The notes: generated by a model not told the origin, from the letters alone. Positions 37,420 through 47,360 are shown, counted from the first letter of the stretch. The stretch is 64,000 nt of DNA from Crassaminicella thermophila (GCF_008152325.1 NZ_CP042243.1:1-64000); one strand, 5' to 3'. Numbers and translations are program-made.

Positions 37420-37944
37420 ATGTTAACAGAGGAAAGAAGAAAAGAAATTATAAAAATATTAAAAAATAATGAAGAACCTATAACAGGGACAGAGCTTGCT
37501 AAAAAATTTAAAGTAAGTAGGCAGGTAATTGTACAGGATATTGCTGTAATGCGTGCAAAAGGATATAATATTATTGCAACTTCAAATGGTTATATGATTT
37601 CTAAATTGAATGGAAAAAAGAAAAATATAAAGACTATTGTATGCAGACATGAAGGATATTCAAATATGGAAGAAGAACTAAAAATTATGGTAGATATGGG
37701 GGCACGAGTATTAGATGTAATAATAGAACATCCCATATATGGAGATATTAGAAGTACATTGATGATAGATTCTAGAATGGATTTAGAAGACTTTATGGAA
37801 AAAGTAAAAAACAACAAAGCAGCACCATTAGCATCCTTGACAGGTGGAGAGCATATTCATACAATAGAAATTCCAAATGATAGAGCTTATAAGAAAATAA
37901 TAAAAGAATTAAAAGAAAAAGGATATTTGATAAAAGGAGAATAA
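37420..37944 (+). CDS. niaR: Niacin-responsive transcription repressor NiaR (HTH-3H)
   Basis: NiaR represses NAD-synthesis and niacin-uptake genes when niacin is present. The 174-residue protein has an N-terminal HTH (ITGTELAKKFKVSRQVIVQDIAVMRAKGY) and a C-terminal 3H domain whose metal-binding histidines are visible in CRHEGY, IIEHPIYGD and GGEHIHTIEI. A candidate operator lies between niaR and nadA, which matches its expected target operon. AGAGAGG precedes the ATG. Confidence 0.93.
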   Translation: MLTEERRKEIIKILKNNEEPITGTELAKKFKVSRQVIVQDIAVMRAKGYNIIATSNGYMISKLNGKKKNIKTIVCRHEGYSNMEEELKIMVDMGARVLDVIIEHPIYGDIRSTLMIDSRMDLEDFMEKVKNNKAAPLASLTGGEHIHTIEIPNDRAYKKIIKELKEKGYLIKGE

Positions 37945-37992
37945 CGATTAAAAAAATTATGGATTTATATTTATATTTACAAATCTAAGGTA

Positions 37993-38021
37993 TTGTATAA
38001 AGATGAAAGATTTGTTATATT
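37993..38021 (+). promoter_or_regulatory. Promoter of the nadABC operon
   Basis: TTGTAT and TATATT with a 17-base spacer. The predicted transcription start falls next to the candidate NiaR operator. Confidence 0.5.
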
Positions 38022-38030
38022 TTTTATAAT

Positions 38031-38050
38031 AGGTGACAAGACAGGTGTAA
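38031..38050 (+). promoter_or_regulatory. Candidate NiaR operator
   Basis: AGGTGACAAGACAGGTGTAA (reverse complement TTACACCTGTCTTGTCACCT) resembles the ACACCTGTC-type sites described for NiaR in Firmicutes. It consists of two similar half-sites in tandem, directly downstream of the promoter, where a bound repressor would block transcription. The motif comparison is from memory and needs a proper profile. Confidence 0.5.
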
Positions 38051-38150
38051 AGGCATATATAGGAATAAATTTGGAAATCTATGATATATTTTATAAATTT
38101 TCATAGACTAATGGTACAAGCATTTATGAATATAGAAAGGATTGAAACTT

Positions 38151-39062
38151 ATGAATGAAAAAGAAATGATACTTGAGATAAAAAGATTAAAAGAAGAAAA
38201 GAATGCAATTATTTTAGCACATAATTATCAAGTACCTGAAGTACAGGATATAGCTGATATTGTAGGAGATTCTTTAAAATTAAGCCAAGAGGCTGCAAAA
38301 ACAGATGCAGATGTTATCGTTTTTGCAGGTGTTCATTTTATGGCAGAAAGTGCAAAAATTTTATCCCCAGACAAAAAAGTATTGTTACCTGTATATGATG
38401 CTGGATGTCCTATGGCAGATATGGTAGATGCAGAAAGTCTTCGTTTATTTAAAAAGGAAAATCCAGATATTCCTATTGTATGTTATGTAAATTCTTCAGC
38501 AGAAGTAAAGGCTGAGAGTGATATTTGCTGTACATCTTCTAATGCAATAAATATTGTAAAAAGCATAAAAGCTAATAAAATATTGTTTGTGCCTGATCAA
38601 AACCTAGGAAGTTATATTGCAAAACATGTGCCTGAAAAAGAAATAATACTTTGGGAAGGATTTTGCATTACCCATCATAGAGTGAGAAATTCAGAAGTGG
38701 AAGCTGCAAAATTAAATCATCCAGATGCTTTAGTTCTTGTTCATCCAGAGTGTAATGAAACAGTAGTTAAAAAGGCTGATTTTGTTGGAAGCACCTCTCA
38801 AATTATAGATTATGCAAATAAGTCAGCGAACAAAAAATTTATTATTGGAACAGAAATGGGAGTTCTTCATAAACTTCGTAAAGAAAATCCTGATAAAAAG
38901 TTCTATTTAATATCACCAGCATTAACCTGTTTTAATATGAAAAAAACAACACTTATTAATATTTATAATTCTTTAGCATTTGAACAGTATGAAATAACTG
39001 TTGAGGAGGAAATTAGACAAAAAGCTTTAGGATCTCTTGAGAGAATGCTTGAGTTAAGTTAA
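38151..39062 (+). CDS. nadA: Quinolinate synthase NadA
   Basis: NadA condenses iminoaspartate with dihydroxyacetone phosphate to quinolinate using a [4Fe-4S] cluster. The 303-residue protein shows [31 protein letters not shown], cluster cysteines in the region [26 protein letters not shown], and [11 protein letters not shown] chose the ATG with AGAAAGG ten bases upstream; a TTG nine bases earlier also opens the frame. nadB follows closely. Confidence 0.96.
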   Translation: MNEKEMILEIKRLKEEKNAIILAHNYQVPEVQDIADIVGDSLKLSQEAAKTDADVIVFAGVHFMAESAKILSPDKKVLLPVYDAGCPMADMVDAESLRLFKKENPDIPIVCYVNSSAEVKAESDICCTSSNAINIVKSIKANKILFVPDQNLGSYIAKHVPEKEIILWEGFCITHHRVRNSEVEAAKLNHPDALVLVHPECNETVVKKADFVGSTSQIIDYANKSANKKFIIGTEMGVLHKLRKENPDKKFYLISPALTCFNMKKTTLINIYNSLAFEQYEITVEEEIRQKALGSLERMLELS

Positions 39063-39075
39063 GGAGATGAAAATA

Positions 39076-40644
39076 ATGAAACCCAGATATATAAGCGGTT
39101 TTCATGATAAGAATATCAAAAAAAAATATTGTGATGTAGTTGTTATAGGAACAGGAGTGGCGGGGCTATTTACTGCTTTAAATATTGATCATAAATACAG
39201 AGTAATTATTATTTCTAAGACTGAACTAGATGAAAATAATAGCAATTTAGCTCAGGGAGGCATTGCTGCATGTATAGATGATCAAGATGATTTTCAATCA
39301 CATTATGAGGATACAATAAGGGCAGGAGCTTATTATAACAGAGAAGAGGCTACTAAAATTCTAATTGAAGAAGCACCAAAAAATATTGAAAAACTATTAG
39401 CTTATGGTACAAATCTTGATAGAGATGAAAAAGGTAGATTAAAGGCAACTAGAGAAGGGGGACACAGCAAAAGAAGAGTTTTACATGCAAAGGATGCTAC
39501 TGGAAGAGAAATAATAAGGGCATTAGCAAAAGAAGTACGAGGAAGAGGAAATATTGATATTCAGGAAAATGTTTTTGCTATAGATATTATAACAAATCAA
39601 AATGCAATATGTGGTGTCTTAGCTTTAGATGAGAAGGAACAAAAGGTTATATATAGAACAAAGGCGGTTGTTTTGGCAACAGGTGGAGTAGGGCAGGTAT
39701 ATAAAAATACGACAAATCCATCTGTTACTACAGGAGATGGTATTGCAATGGCTTATAGAGCAGGAGCTAATATAAAAGATATGGAGTTTATACAATTTCA
39801 CCCTACTGCTATGTATGATAAGGAATATGGACAAAAGTTTTTAATATCAGAAGCTGTAAGAGGAGAAGGTGCTATTTTAAGAAATGCAGATGGAGAAGCT
39901 TTTATGAAAAAATATCATAAAATGGCTGATTTAGCACCAAGAGATATTGTAGCAAGAAGTATTTTCATAGAAAAAGTAAAGACGGGGAAACCTTATGTAT
40001 ATCTAGATATTACCCATAAGGATGCTGAATTTATTAAAAATAGATTTCCTACAATATATAAAAAATGTCTAGAGAAAGGAATTGATATGACTAAGGAATA
40101 TATTCCAGTATCCCCTGTACAGCACTATATTATGGGGGGAATATATACAGATACAAATGGAAAAACAAATATTAAAGGGCTTTATGCATGTGGAGAATGT
40201 GCTTGTACAGGAGTTCATGGGGCAAATAGGCTTGCAAGCAACTCTTTACTGGAAGGAATTGTATTTGGAAATAGAGTAGTTACAGCTTTGAATGATTATG
40301 TAGCAAAGGCAGTTATAAGAGCATTGCCTATGTTACCAATGATTAAGTATGAGAATAAATATGAAAAAATAAATCTTTATAAGGTAAAAGAAAGACTTCA
40401 AGATATAATGGATGAATATGTATCAATTGTTAGAAATGAAAAAGGATTAAAATATGCATTAAAAGAAGTAGAAAAAATGTATCAAGCTTTATTAAGAGAT
40501 AAAATTTCAGTAAAATACTATGAGTGTATAAACATGTGTATAGTAGGAATGTTAATTATAAAAGCTGCTTTAAAAAGGAAAGAAAGCCTTGGAGCACATT
40601 ATAGAGTAGATACGGAGGGTCAAGGTTGTATAATAAATTTTTAG
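39076..40644 (+). CDS. nadB: L-aspartate oxidase NadB
   Basis: NadB oxidises aspartate to iminoaspartate, the substrate of NadA. The FAD-binding motif VVVIGTGVAGLFTALNI lies near residues 19-35, and the succinate dehydrogenase/fumarate reductase-type blocks SNLAQGGIAACID, FIQFHPTAMY and GGIYTDTNGKTNIKGLYACGE are present. AAGGAG is spaced for the ATG at 39076 rather than the overlapping ATG nine bases earlier. Its end overlaps nadC by 19 bases. Confidence 0.95.
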   Translation: MKPRYISGFHDKNIKKKYCDVVVIGTGVAGLFTALNIDHKYRVIIISKTELDENNSNLAQGGIAACIDDQDDFQSHYEDTIRAGAYYNREEATKILIEEAPKNIEKLLAYGTNLDRDEKGRLKATREGGHSKRRVLHAKDATGREIIRALAKEVRGRGNIDIQENVFAIDIITNQNAICGVLALDEKEQKVIYRTKAVVLATGGVGQVYKNTTNPSVTTGDGIAMAYRAGANIKDMEFIQFHPTAMYDKEYGQKFLISEAVRGEGAILRNADGEAFMKKYHKMADLAPRDIVARSIFIEKVKTGKPYVYLDITHKDAEFIKNRFPTIYKKCLEKGIDMTKEYIPVSPVQHYIMGGIYTDTNGKTNIKGLYACGECACTGVHGANRLASNSLLEGIVFGNRVVTALNDYVAKAVIRALPMLPMIKYENKYEKINLYKVKERLQDIMDEYVSIVRNEKGLKYALKEVEKMYQALLRDKISVKYYECINMCIVGMLIIKAALKRKESLGAHYRVDTEGQGCIINF

Positions 40645-41465
40645 TAGAAAAAATCATAAAGAATGCATTGATTGAGGATATGAATTATGGAGATACGACT
40701 ACAGATCTATTAATAGATGATGAAAGTATCTCAGAAGGAATTATGATTGCAAAAGAAGATGGGATTGTGGCAGGGATTCCTGTTGCAGAGATGGTGTTTA
40801 AATTATTAGATGATGGTATTGAATTTTATGATATAAAAAATGATGGAGAAATGGCCAAAAAAGGAGATCATATTGTTAGAATTAAAGGTAGTACTAAAAA
40901 TATATTAAAAGGAGAAAGACTAGCTTTAAATCTTATGCAGAGAATGTCTGGAATTGCAACAAAAGCAAGATTATATGCAGATGCAGTAAAAGAATATAAT
41001 ACGAGGATAGTAGATACTAGAAAAACTACACCGGGACTTAGAATACTAGAAAAATATGCAGTTCGTATAGGAGGATGTTATAATCATCGATTTAATCTAT
41101 CCGATGCAGTTATGATAAAGGACAATCATATAATGGCAGTAGGAGGAATCAAAAAGGCTGTAGAAAAGGTACGTAGGAATATTTCGCATACTACAAAAAT
41201 AGAAGTAGAGGTTAAAAATTTAAAAGAATTAGAAGAAGCATTAGAAGTAAATGCAGATATTATTATGCTAGATAATATGGATATAGAAACTATGAAGCAA
41301 GCTGTAGAGATTACAGATAAAAGAGCGATTCTTGAGGCTTCTGGAAATATTACAATAGAAAGATTAAAAGACATTGCGAAAATAGGTGTAGATATAATTT
41401 CTGTAGGAGCTCTTACCCATTCTGTTAAGGCAATGGATATTAGTTTTATGATTATAAGATCGTAA
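40626..41465 (+). CDS. nadC: Nicotinate-nucleotide pyrophosphorylase (carboxylating) NadC
   Basis: NadC converts quinolinate and PRPP to nicotinate mononucleotide. The 279-residue enzyme has IEDMNYGDTTTDLL at the start, DTRKTTPGLRILEKYAVRIGGCYNHRFNL, and the C-terminal ISVGALTHSVKAMDISF. The TTG start lies inside the end of nadB; the GGAGGG six bases upstream, within nadB coding sequence, decides it. This gives tight translational coupling. Confidence 0.95.
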   Translation: MYNKFLVEKIIKNALIEDMNYGDTTTDLLIDDESISEGIMIAKEDGIVAGIPVAEMVFKLLDDGIEFYDIKNDGEMAKKGDHIVRIKGSTKNILKGERLALNLMQRMSGIATKARLYADAVKEYNTRIVDTRKTTPGLRILEKYAVRIGGCYNHRFNLSDAVMIKDNHIMAVGGIKKAVEKVRRNISHTTKIEVEVKNLKELEEALEVNADIIMLDNMDIETMKQAVEITDKRAILEASGNITIERLKDIAKIGVDIISVGALTHSVKAMDISFMIIRS

Positions 41466-41481
41466 GCATGAGGTGACACAA

Positions 41482-42519
41482 ATGAAAAAAGAAAACTTGG
41501 CATTTAGAGAGTATATAACAAAGGCTTTAAATGGTATGGCTTTAGGATTATTTTCTTCTCTTATTATTGGACTTATATTAAAACAAGTAGGGGATTATGC
41601 AGGATTAGAGGCGCTTGTAAAGTTTGGGAAAATGGCTCAATTTGTAATGGGACCAGCTATTGGTGCAGGAGTAGCTTTTAGTATAGGGGCTCCTCCTCTT
41701 GGAATTTTTGCTTGTATTGTTACAGGAGCAATTGGTGCTGGAACGATTGCATCTAGCGAAGGAGGCACATTTATTGTAAAAATAGGAGAACCTGTAGGGG
41801 CTTTTGTTGCTGCATTAGTTGGTGCAGAGTTTTCAAAGTTTATATCAGGTAAAACAAAGGTTGATATTGTTTTAGTTCCTGCTGCTACTATTATTATAGG
41901 AGGATTAGCAGGTATTTTTATTGGGCCGATTATGGCATCAGTTATGAAAACTTTAGGAGGAATTATTAATAGAGCTACTGAGCTTAGACCAATACCTATG
42001 GGAATTATTATTTCAGTACTAATGGGGATGATTTTGACACTTCCAATAAGTAGTGCTGCTTTATCTATATCATTAGGACTTAATGGTCTTGCTGCAGGAG
42101 CTTCTGTAGTAGGTTGTGCAACACAAATGATTGGTTTTGCTGTAGCAAGTTATAGAGAAAATGGTATTGGAGGAGCTATTGCTCAGGGATTAGGAACATC
42201 TATGCTGCAAGTTCCTAATATTATAAAAAATCCTTTTATTTGGATTCCTCCAACGCTAGCTAGTGCAATTTTAGGGCCTATTGCTACATATGTGCTAAAA
42301 ATGGAGAATAACAGTATTGGAGCAGGTATGGGTACGAGTGGTTTGGTTGGACAGTTTGGTACTATTGCTGCTATGGGAGGGAGTCAATCAACAACTATTA
42401 TTATAGGTAAAATTGCTTTATTACATTTTATTTTACCAGCGCTCCTTACTTTTATAATCTCTGAATATATGAGAAAAAAAGGATGGATTAAATATGGAGA
42501 TATGAAATTAAATCCATAA
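41482..42519 (+). CDS. PTS_EIIC_2-type membrane protein in the nad operon
   Basis: This glycine- and alanine-rich integral membrane protein (345 residues, about nine or ten hydrophobic segments) looks like the PTS EIIC_2 family, with segments such as GPAIGAGVAFSIGAPPLG and GMGTSGLVGQFGTIAAMGGSQS. The phosphotransfer domains of a true PTS are not fused or adjacent. It starts 16 bases after nadC with AGGTGA and ends at the operon terminator, so it is expressed with NAD synthesis. A transporter for a pyridine precursor is an attractive inference. The family call is moderate and the substrate unknown. Confidence 0.75.
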   Translation: MKKENLAFREYITKALNGMALGLFSSLIIGLILKQVGDYAGLEALVKFGKMAQFVMGPAIGAGVAFSIGAPPLGIFACIVTGAIGAGTIASSEGGTFIVKIGEPVGAFVAALVGAEFSKFISGKTKVDIVLVPAATIIIGGLAGIFIGPIMASVMKTLGGIINRATELRPIPMGIIISVLMGMILTLPISSAALSISLGLNGLAAGASVVGCATQMIGFAVASYRENGIGGAIAQGLGTSMLQVPNIIKNPFIWIPPTLASAILGPIATYVLKMENNSIGAGMGTSGLVGQFGTIAAMGGSQSTTIIIGKIALLHFILPALLTFIISEYMRKKGWIKYGDMKLNP

Positions 42520-42531
42520 TTTGAAAAATTT

Positions 42532-42580
42532 ATTGCTCGATAGTATAATGTACTAAAGATGATACTATCGAGTATATTTT
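42532..42580 (+). terminator. Terminator of the nad operon
   Basis: CTCGATAGTAT pairs with ATACTATCGAG around a 15-base loop, followed by TATATTTTT. Confidence 0.8.
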
Positions 42581-42647
42581 TGAAAAAAATACTGACAACT
42601 GGGTATATTATGAAATATAAGGAATATTGTGAATAGGGGTGAAAAAT

Positions 42648-45368
42648 TTGAGAAAAGGAAAGGTTGTTTTAGTTGGCTTAGTTATGGCCATATTTTTTGT
42701 ATTAACTTCCTTTACAAGTATTATTAATTTTATAACAGATTATCAATGGTTTAAAGAAATTGGGTATAATGAAGTTTTTTTAACAAAAATTATAACCCAG
42801 TTTAAAATAGGGGTACCACTTTTTATTATATTGACTTTACTGTTGTATCTTTATTTACTATCTATTAAGAAAAATTATAATAAAAAAATACATACAGTAT
42901 ATATTGGTATAAGTGAAAAAAGAATTAATCAAATGGCTTTAGGAATTGCTACTTTTGTATCGTTTCTAGGGACTTTAGCAGTTTGTGGAAATCTCTGGTT
43001 TGAAATATTAAAATTCTTTAATATGACTAAATTTAATATTAAAGATCCGATATTTAATCATGATATATCATTTTATATGCTTAGGTTACCTTTATTAGAA
43101 AAAATTTATTATTTGCTTATGACCTTTATTGTGTTTTTAGTAATTATTACAGTCGTTTTTTATATGATTATGATGAGTACAAGAAGACCTACATTATTTG
43201 ATGTCAATCAAGAGATGGGAGAGGCTAGAGGAAGAAGGTTTAATAGTGATAATGGAAGACAATTATTACATATTGCACTAGGGCAGCTAACTTTTTTAGG
43301 TGTAATATTTTTTATAGTCTTGGGATTAGGATATATACTAAAAACTTATGATTTACTTTATTCACCTAGGGGTGTAGCATATGGTGCGAGCTTTACAGAT
43401 ATACATATAACCTTGTGGGATTATCGAGTAAAGATTATTATATCTATTATTTCTGCTGTTTTGCTTGTAATAGGAGCAAAATCAAGGAAAATGAAGTTAG
43501 CTTTATCAGGACCAGTAATTATGATTTTACTAAGCATTGTAGGAAATATGATTGCTTTAGGTGTACAAAATTTTATTGTAGCACCTGATGAAATTTCAAA
43601 AGAAAGAAAGTATTTAAAATATAATATAAAATATACGAAGATGGCTTATGGACTAGATAAAATAGAAGAAAAAAATTTTCGAGCAGATCAGACTATAACA
43701 AGAGGAGATTTAGAGGAAAATAAGGAAACCATAAAAAACATACGCATTAATGATTATCGGCCTACAAAGCAGTTTTATAATCAAAGACAAGGGATTCGAC
43801 TGTATTATCAATTCCATGACGTAGATATTGATCGATATAATATTGATGGTCAATTGACACAAGTATTTTTATCTGGTAGAGAGATTGATGAAAGAAAAAT
43901 AAGTGAACAATGGATTAATCAGCATTTAAAATATACCCATGGATATGGTGTTGCATTATCTCCTGTAAATGCGATTACTAGTGAAGGGCAGCCAGAGTTA
44001 CTTATAAAAAATATTCCACCAAAGTCACTGATAAAAGATATCACCATTGATCGTCCACAGATTTATTTTGGAGAATTAACAAATAACTATGTAATCACCA
44101 ATACAAAAGAAAAAGAATTTGATTATCCAAGTGGAGATCAGAATGCAGAAACTTTCTATGAAGGAAGTGCTGGAATACATCTAGGAGGACTTAACAAGCT
44201 TTTATATGCAATAAAAGAAGGGAGTTTAAAAATATTAGTATCTGGAAACATAACTAAAGACAGCAAGATTTTAATATATAGAAATATTAAAGAGAGAGCA
44301 CAAAAAATTGCACCTTTTATTTATTATGATGAAGATCCTTATCTTGTAATAGATGACGGAAAGTTATATTGGATTTTAGATGGCTATACGGTTAGTAGTA
44401 ATTATCCTTATGCAAAACCCTATGCAAATGGACGTACAAATTATATTAGAAATTCTGTAAAGGTAGTGATTGATGCTTATAATGGAGATACTACTTACTA
44501 TGTATCAGATGAAAAAGACCCTATTATTCAGACAATGATAAAAATTTTCCCTCAATTGTTTACGGATATGGATAAAATGCCTGAAGGAATAAAAAAGCAT
44601 ATAAGATACCCACAAACATTATTTGATATACAAGCAAATGTATATAAAGTGTATCATATGACAGATACAGATGTATTTTATCAAAAGGAAGATTTATGGG
44701 ATATTGCTAATGAGATTTATGAAAGAGAAAAGCAAGTTATGGAATCTAATTATTTCATCATGAAATTGCCAGGTGAGAAGAAGGAGGAATTCTTACTTTC
44801 TATTCCTTATACACCAAAAAATAAGCCTAATATGACAGCACTTCTTATGGCAAGAAATGATGGAGAAAATTATGGAAAACTCATTATTTATAAGATGCCA
44901 AAGCAAAAAAATGTTTATGGTCCAATGCAGATAGAATCTAAAATAGACCAAGATACTACAATTTCAAAGGAGTTCTCATTATGGGGGCAAAAGGGATCTA
45001 CCTATATTAGAGGAAATCTATTGACTATACCTATTGGAAATTCACTGCTATATATTGAACCAATTTATTTAAAAGCGGATAATGAAAATAGTTTGCCAGA
45101 AGTAAAAAGGGTTGTTGTGGCTTATGGTGATAAAATTGCTTATGAAGAAACCTTAGATAAAGCTTTATCTAAGTTGTTTGGAGAAGAGCAAAAACCAGAT
45201 ATTACTATTCCAAAAGAGGATACATTAAATATAAGCCAATTGATTCTAAAAGCAAATCAAGTATTTTATCAAGCACAAGAAGCACAAAGAAAAGGAAATT
45301 GGGCAGATTATGGAAAATATATTGATGAATTAAAAGTATTATTAGAAAGATTAAAAAATATAGAATAA
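42648..45368 (+). CDS. UPF0182 family large membrane protein
   Basis: The protein of about 906 residues has around seven hydrophobic segments in its first 320 residues, with conserved DYQWFKEIGYNEVF and DPIFNHDISFYMLRLP. A large extracytoplasmic part follows with IRINDYRPTKQFYNQRQGIRLYYQFHDVDIDRY and KILIYRNIKERAQKIAPFIYYDEDPYLVIDDG. This is UPF0182, widespread in clostridia, actinobacteria and cyanobacteria, with no established function. AGGGG spacing favours the TTG at 42648; a GTG nine bases earlier is the alternative. It is monocistronic. Confidence 0.88.
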   Translation: MRKGKVVLVGLVMAIFFVLTSFTSIINFITDYQWFKEIGYNEVFLTKIITQFKIGVPLFIILTLLLYLYLLSIKKNYNKKIHTVYIGISEKRINQMALGIATFVSFLGTLAVCGNLWFEILKFFNMTKFNIKDPIFNHDISFYMLRLPLLEKIYYLLMTFIVFLVIITVVFYMIMMSTRRPTLFDVNQEMGEARGRRFNSDNGRQLLHIALGQLTFLGVIFFIVLGLGYILKTYDLLYSPRGVAYGASFTDIHITLWDYRVKIIISIISAVLLVIGAKSRKMKLALSGPVIMILLSIVGNMIALGVQNFIVAPDEISKERKYLKYNIKYTKMAYGLDKIEEKNFRADQTITRGDLEENKETIKNIRINDYRPTKQFYNQRQGIRLYYQFHDVDIDRYNIDGQLTQVFLSGREIDERKISEQWINQHLKYTHGYGVALSPVNAITSEGQPELLIKNIPPKSLIKDITIDRPQIYFGELTNNYVITNTKEKEFDYPSGDQNAETFYEGSAGIHLGGLNKLLYAIKEGSLKILVSGNITKDSKILIYRNIKERAQKIAPFIYYDEDPYLVIDDGKLYWILDGYTVSSNYPYAKPYANGRTNYIRNSVKVVIDAYNGDTTYYVSDEKDPIIQTMIKIFPQLFTDMDKMPEGIKKHIRYPQTLFDIQANVYKVYHMTDTDVFYQKEDLWDIANEIYEREKQVMESNYFIMKLPGEKKEEFLLSIPYTPKNKPNMTALLMARNDGENYGKLIIYKMPKQKNVYGPMQIESKIDQDTTISKEFSLWGQKGSTYIRGNLLTIPIGNSLLYIEPIYLKADNENSLPEVKRVVVAYGDKIAYEETLDKALSKLFGEEQKPDITIPKEDTLNISQLILKANQVFYQAQEAQRKGNWADYGKYIDELKVLLERLKNIE

Positions 45369-45401
45369 ACAAAGGGATCTCGTTTTGAGATCCCTTTTTA
45401 A
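45368..45401. terminator. Bidirectional terminator between convergent genes
   Basis: AAAGGGATCTC pairs with GAGATCCCTTT around GTTTT, followed by TTA. Confidence 0.85.
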
Positions 45402-45402
45402 T

Positions 45403-46017
45403 CTAAAAGAAAATACTTACTAAATTATGATAAATATTTAGTATTGGAGGGCTAATGATTTTATCAATTAAATTGGTGATAATTAATAAAGGAAGTATAA
45501 TTCTTCCCTTTGTGTAAATTTCATAATAAAAAGGTTTTTCCTTTAGTCCAAGTATTCCAAAGAAGATATGAGAACCATCTAATGGTGGAATAGGGAGTAA
45601 ATTAAATACAAATAAAACAACATTTATCCATACAGTATAATCAAAAACATCCATAATAGTTGTATAAAGATTATTAGGAATAGGTAGGTTATAGCATATT
45701 TTCATCAATATAAGAAAAAATAAAGCAATGATTAAATTCATAACAGGACCTGCTAATGATACGAGTATATCGTCTCTTCTTGGATTTTTAAAATTGTTTT
45801 CATTAATCATAACAGGTTTTGCCCATCCAAATCCAGCCCAAAGTATAAAAAGAAAACCGAATGGATCAATATGAACATGAGGACTTAGTGAAAGTCTACC
45901 TTCAAGCTTTGGGGTATCATCCCCTAACCAAACAGCTACTTGTGCATGTGCATACTCATGAAAGGAAAATCCTATCATAATTCCAGGTATTAATAAAAGT
46001 GTTTCTCTTACGTCCAT
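45403..46017 (-). CDS. Site-2 protease family protein (M50 zinc metalloprotease)
   Basis: The 204-residue membrane protein has the zinc-binding HEYAH near residues 20-24 and the second motif NLLPIPPLDGSHI, where Asp supplies the third ligand. About four to five membrane segments are visible. It resembles the small YwhC/FtsH-independent rhomboid-neighbour group of M50 peptidases, without PDZ or CBS domains. GGAGGA precedes the ATG. Substrates are unknown. Confidence 0.9.
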   Translation of the reverse strand: MDVRETLLLIPGIMIGFSFHEYAHAQVAVWLGDDTPKLEGRLSLSPHVHIDPFGFLFILWAGFGWAKPVMINENNFKNPRRDDILVSLAGPVMNLIIALFFLILMKICYNLPIPNNLYTTIMDVFDYTVWINVVLFVFNLLPIPPLDGSHIFFGILGLKEKPFYYEIYTKGRIILPLLIITNLIDKIISPPILNIYHNLVSIFF

Positions 46018-46086
46018 GAATTTCCTCCTTTATATTGTTAAAAAGTCTATATTTATTGTATAACAAATTATTCTATTTGGAAACAA

Positions 46087-46866
46087 TTAACTTTTGGAAT
46101 TATTTTGGTATGTTTTATATTTTTCATTTAAAAGGATATTGGATTCTTTTAACTTATTTTTAATAAAATGATTAAATTTATATGAACCTATTTCTTTTTT
46201 TAATCTTTTTTTTATAATAGAATATTTAATTTTTTCAAATAGATAGTTACGATAAGCTTCTTCTGTATCTAATTGAAAGAGTTCTTTTTCTCTTGTTTTC
46301 ATAAAGGAATAAAAATATTGATAATATATATTCTCATCTATTTTTTCTTGAATATTGCATAAATATGTTTCATAAGCTTTTTCTAATTCATTTTTTGTAG
46401 GCAAAAGAGATCTAGATTTTGCTTCTTGCAATATGATTACATCTTTTAAAGCTTCTTCAAAAGCAGCTATAACATTATTTTGCTTATTCAATATTTCTTC
46501 ATAGACATCAATTTCTTTTAGTAAAAAATATCTTAAAGCTTCTACATCTTTATATCCATTTAATGAAGCAATAAAGTTTCTTGCATCTTCAAGCTTTTTG
46601 TTTTTTAGTAAATTTATAACATAATCTATATGATCTTGTCTTAAATGGAGTAGTTCTAGATTTGGATATATGTTATTTTTAAAGCTATTATACATATATA
46701 AATCTTTCTCTAATTGAAAGGTTTTAAGCTTTTTTTGTATATCTTCTACTGTTATGATATGACCATTTACAACAGCAATTTGGTTTGAATCTAAAGTTCT
46801 ATGTTTTACACAGGAAGGAAGAAACATAGATATTATTATGATGATATAAATACAAAAGGATCTCAA
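46087..46866 (-). CDS. Predicted lipoprotein with SurA/PrsA-like N-terminal region
   Basis: A short hydrophobic signal ends in the lipobox LPSC (Cys19 from the chosen TTG), indicating attachment to the outer face of the membrane. Next comes QIAVVNGHIITVEDIQKKL, which resembles the start of SurA/PrsA-type foldases. The rest is a lysine- and glutamate-rich helical protein with no recognisable catalytic (parvulin) domain. The minus-strand GAGGTGA favours TTG at 46866; a GTG nine bases upstream overlaps that site. Chaperone function is inference only. Confidence 0.65.
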   Translation of the reverse strand: MRSFCIYIIIIISMFLPSCVKHRTLDSNQIAVVNGHIITVEDIQKKLKTFQLEKDLYMYNSFKNNIYPNLELLHLRQDHIDYVINLLKNKKLEDARNFIASLNGYKDVEALRYFLLKEIDVYEEILNKQNNVIAAFEEALKDVIILQEAKSRSLLPTKNELEKAYETYLCNIQEKIDENIYYQYFYSFMKTREKELFQLDTEEAYRNYLFEKIKYSIIKKRLKKEIGSYKFNHFIKNKLKESNILLNEKYKTYQNNSKS

Positions 46867-46942
46867 TATAATCACCTCAAAATAACACTAAAATTTTCCA
46901 ATATAAAGTCCTATATTTTATGTATTAACCTATACACAAAAA

Positions 46943-46990
46943 TATTCCCAAAATACAAAAATACAAGCCTTTTTGCATTTTGGGAATAGT
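46943..46990 (-). terminator. Terminator downstream of the small minus-strand gene
   Basis: ATTCCCAAAAT-CAAAAA pairs with TTTTTG-ATTTTGGGAAT with one mismatch; the minus strand then reads ATTTTTGTG. Confidence 0.7.
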
Positions 46991-47013
46991 ATGTATATCT
47001 ATGGAAAAGAGAA

Positions 47014-47205
47014 CTATCTCATTCTAAGAAGCTTCAATTCTTCTATAGACATAGTGTCTAGATTTCTAGCCATATGTGCAAATTCTCTCCTACTTATAAT
47101 TCCTTTTGAAATAAGGATTTCTATGATTGCAGCAATGGCAAGAGTATTTCTATAATCAATTTCTTTTAAATCTCCTATTTGAGCATATAAATCAATATCA
47201 TACAT
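47014..47205 (-). CDS. Small hypothetical protein
   Basis: This 63-residue protein has no family I recognise. It is helical in character, with YRNTLAIAAIIEILISKGIISRREF resembling a small winged-helix or dimerisation segment, and ends LKLLRMR. The AAGGGGG on the minus strand is well spaced for the ATG at 47205; the frame is open 15 codons further. It has its own terminator, which supports it being a real gene. Confidence 0.6.
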   Translation of the reverse strand: MYDIDLYAQIGDLKEIDYRNTLAIAAIIEILISKGIISRREFAHMARNLDTMSIEELKLLRMR

Positions 47206-47360
47206 TTTTTTTACCCCCTTAATAATTTTTGTATTTTTAGTATTAGCCAAAATAAGGTTTATAATACATATTATTCAAAAAAATAGAAATGCATATTGTT
47301 AACATTTTATAAATATAATTCATAATATAAGGATAAACCCTGAATATGGGAGGAAAAACT

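Noticed and set aside
42580-42610. SigB-type promoter before the UPF0182 gene (GGGTAT at 42601)
   Set aside because: The -10 box matches, but no GTTTAA-like -35 box is present at the required distance.
46801-47155. Two short plus-strand frames around the lipoprotein gene start
   Set aside because: They overlap the minus-strand genes and a terminator hairpin, lack ribosome binding sites and have unlikely composition.
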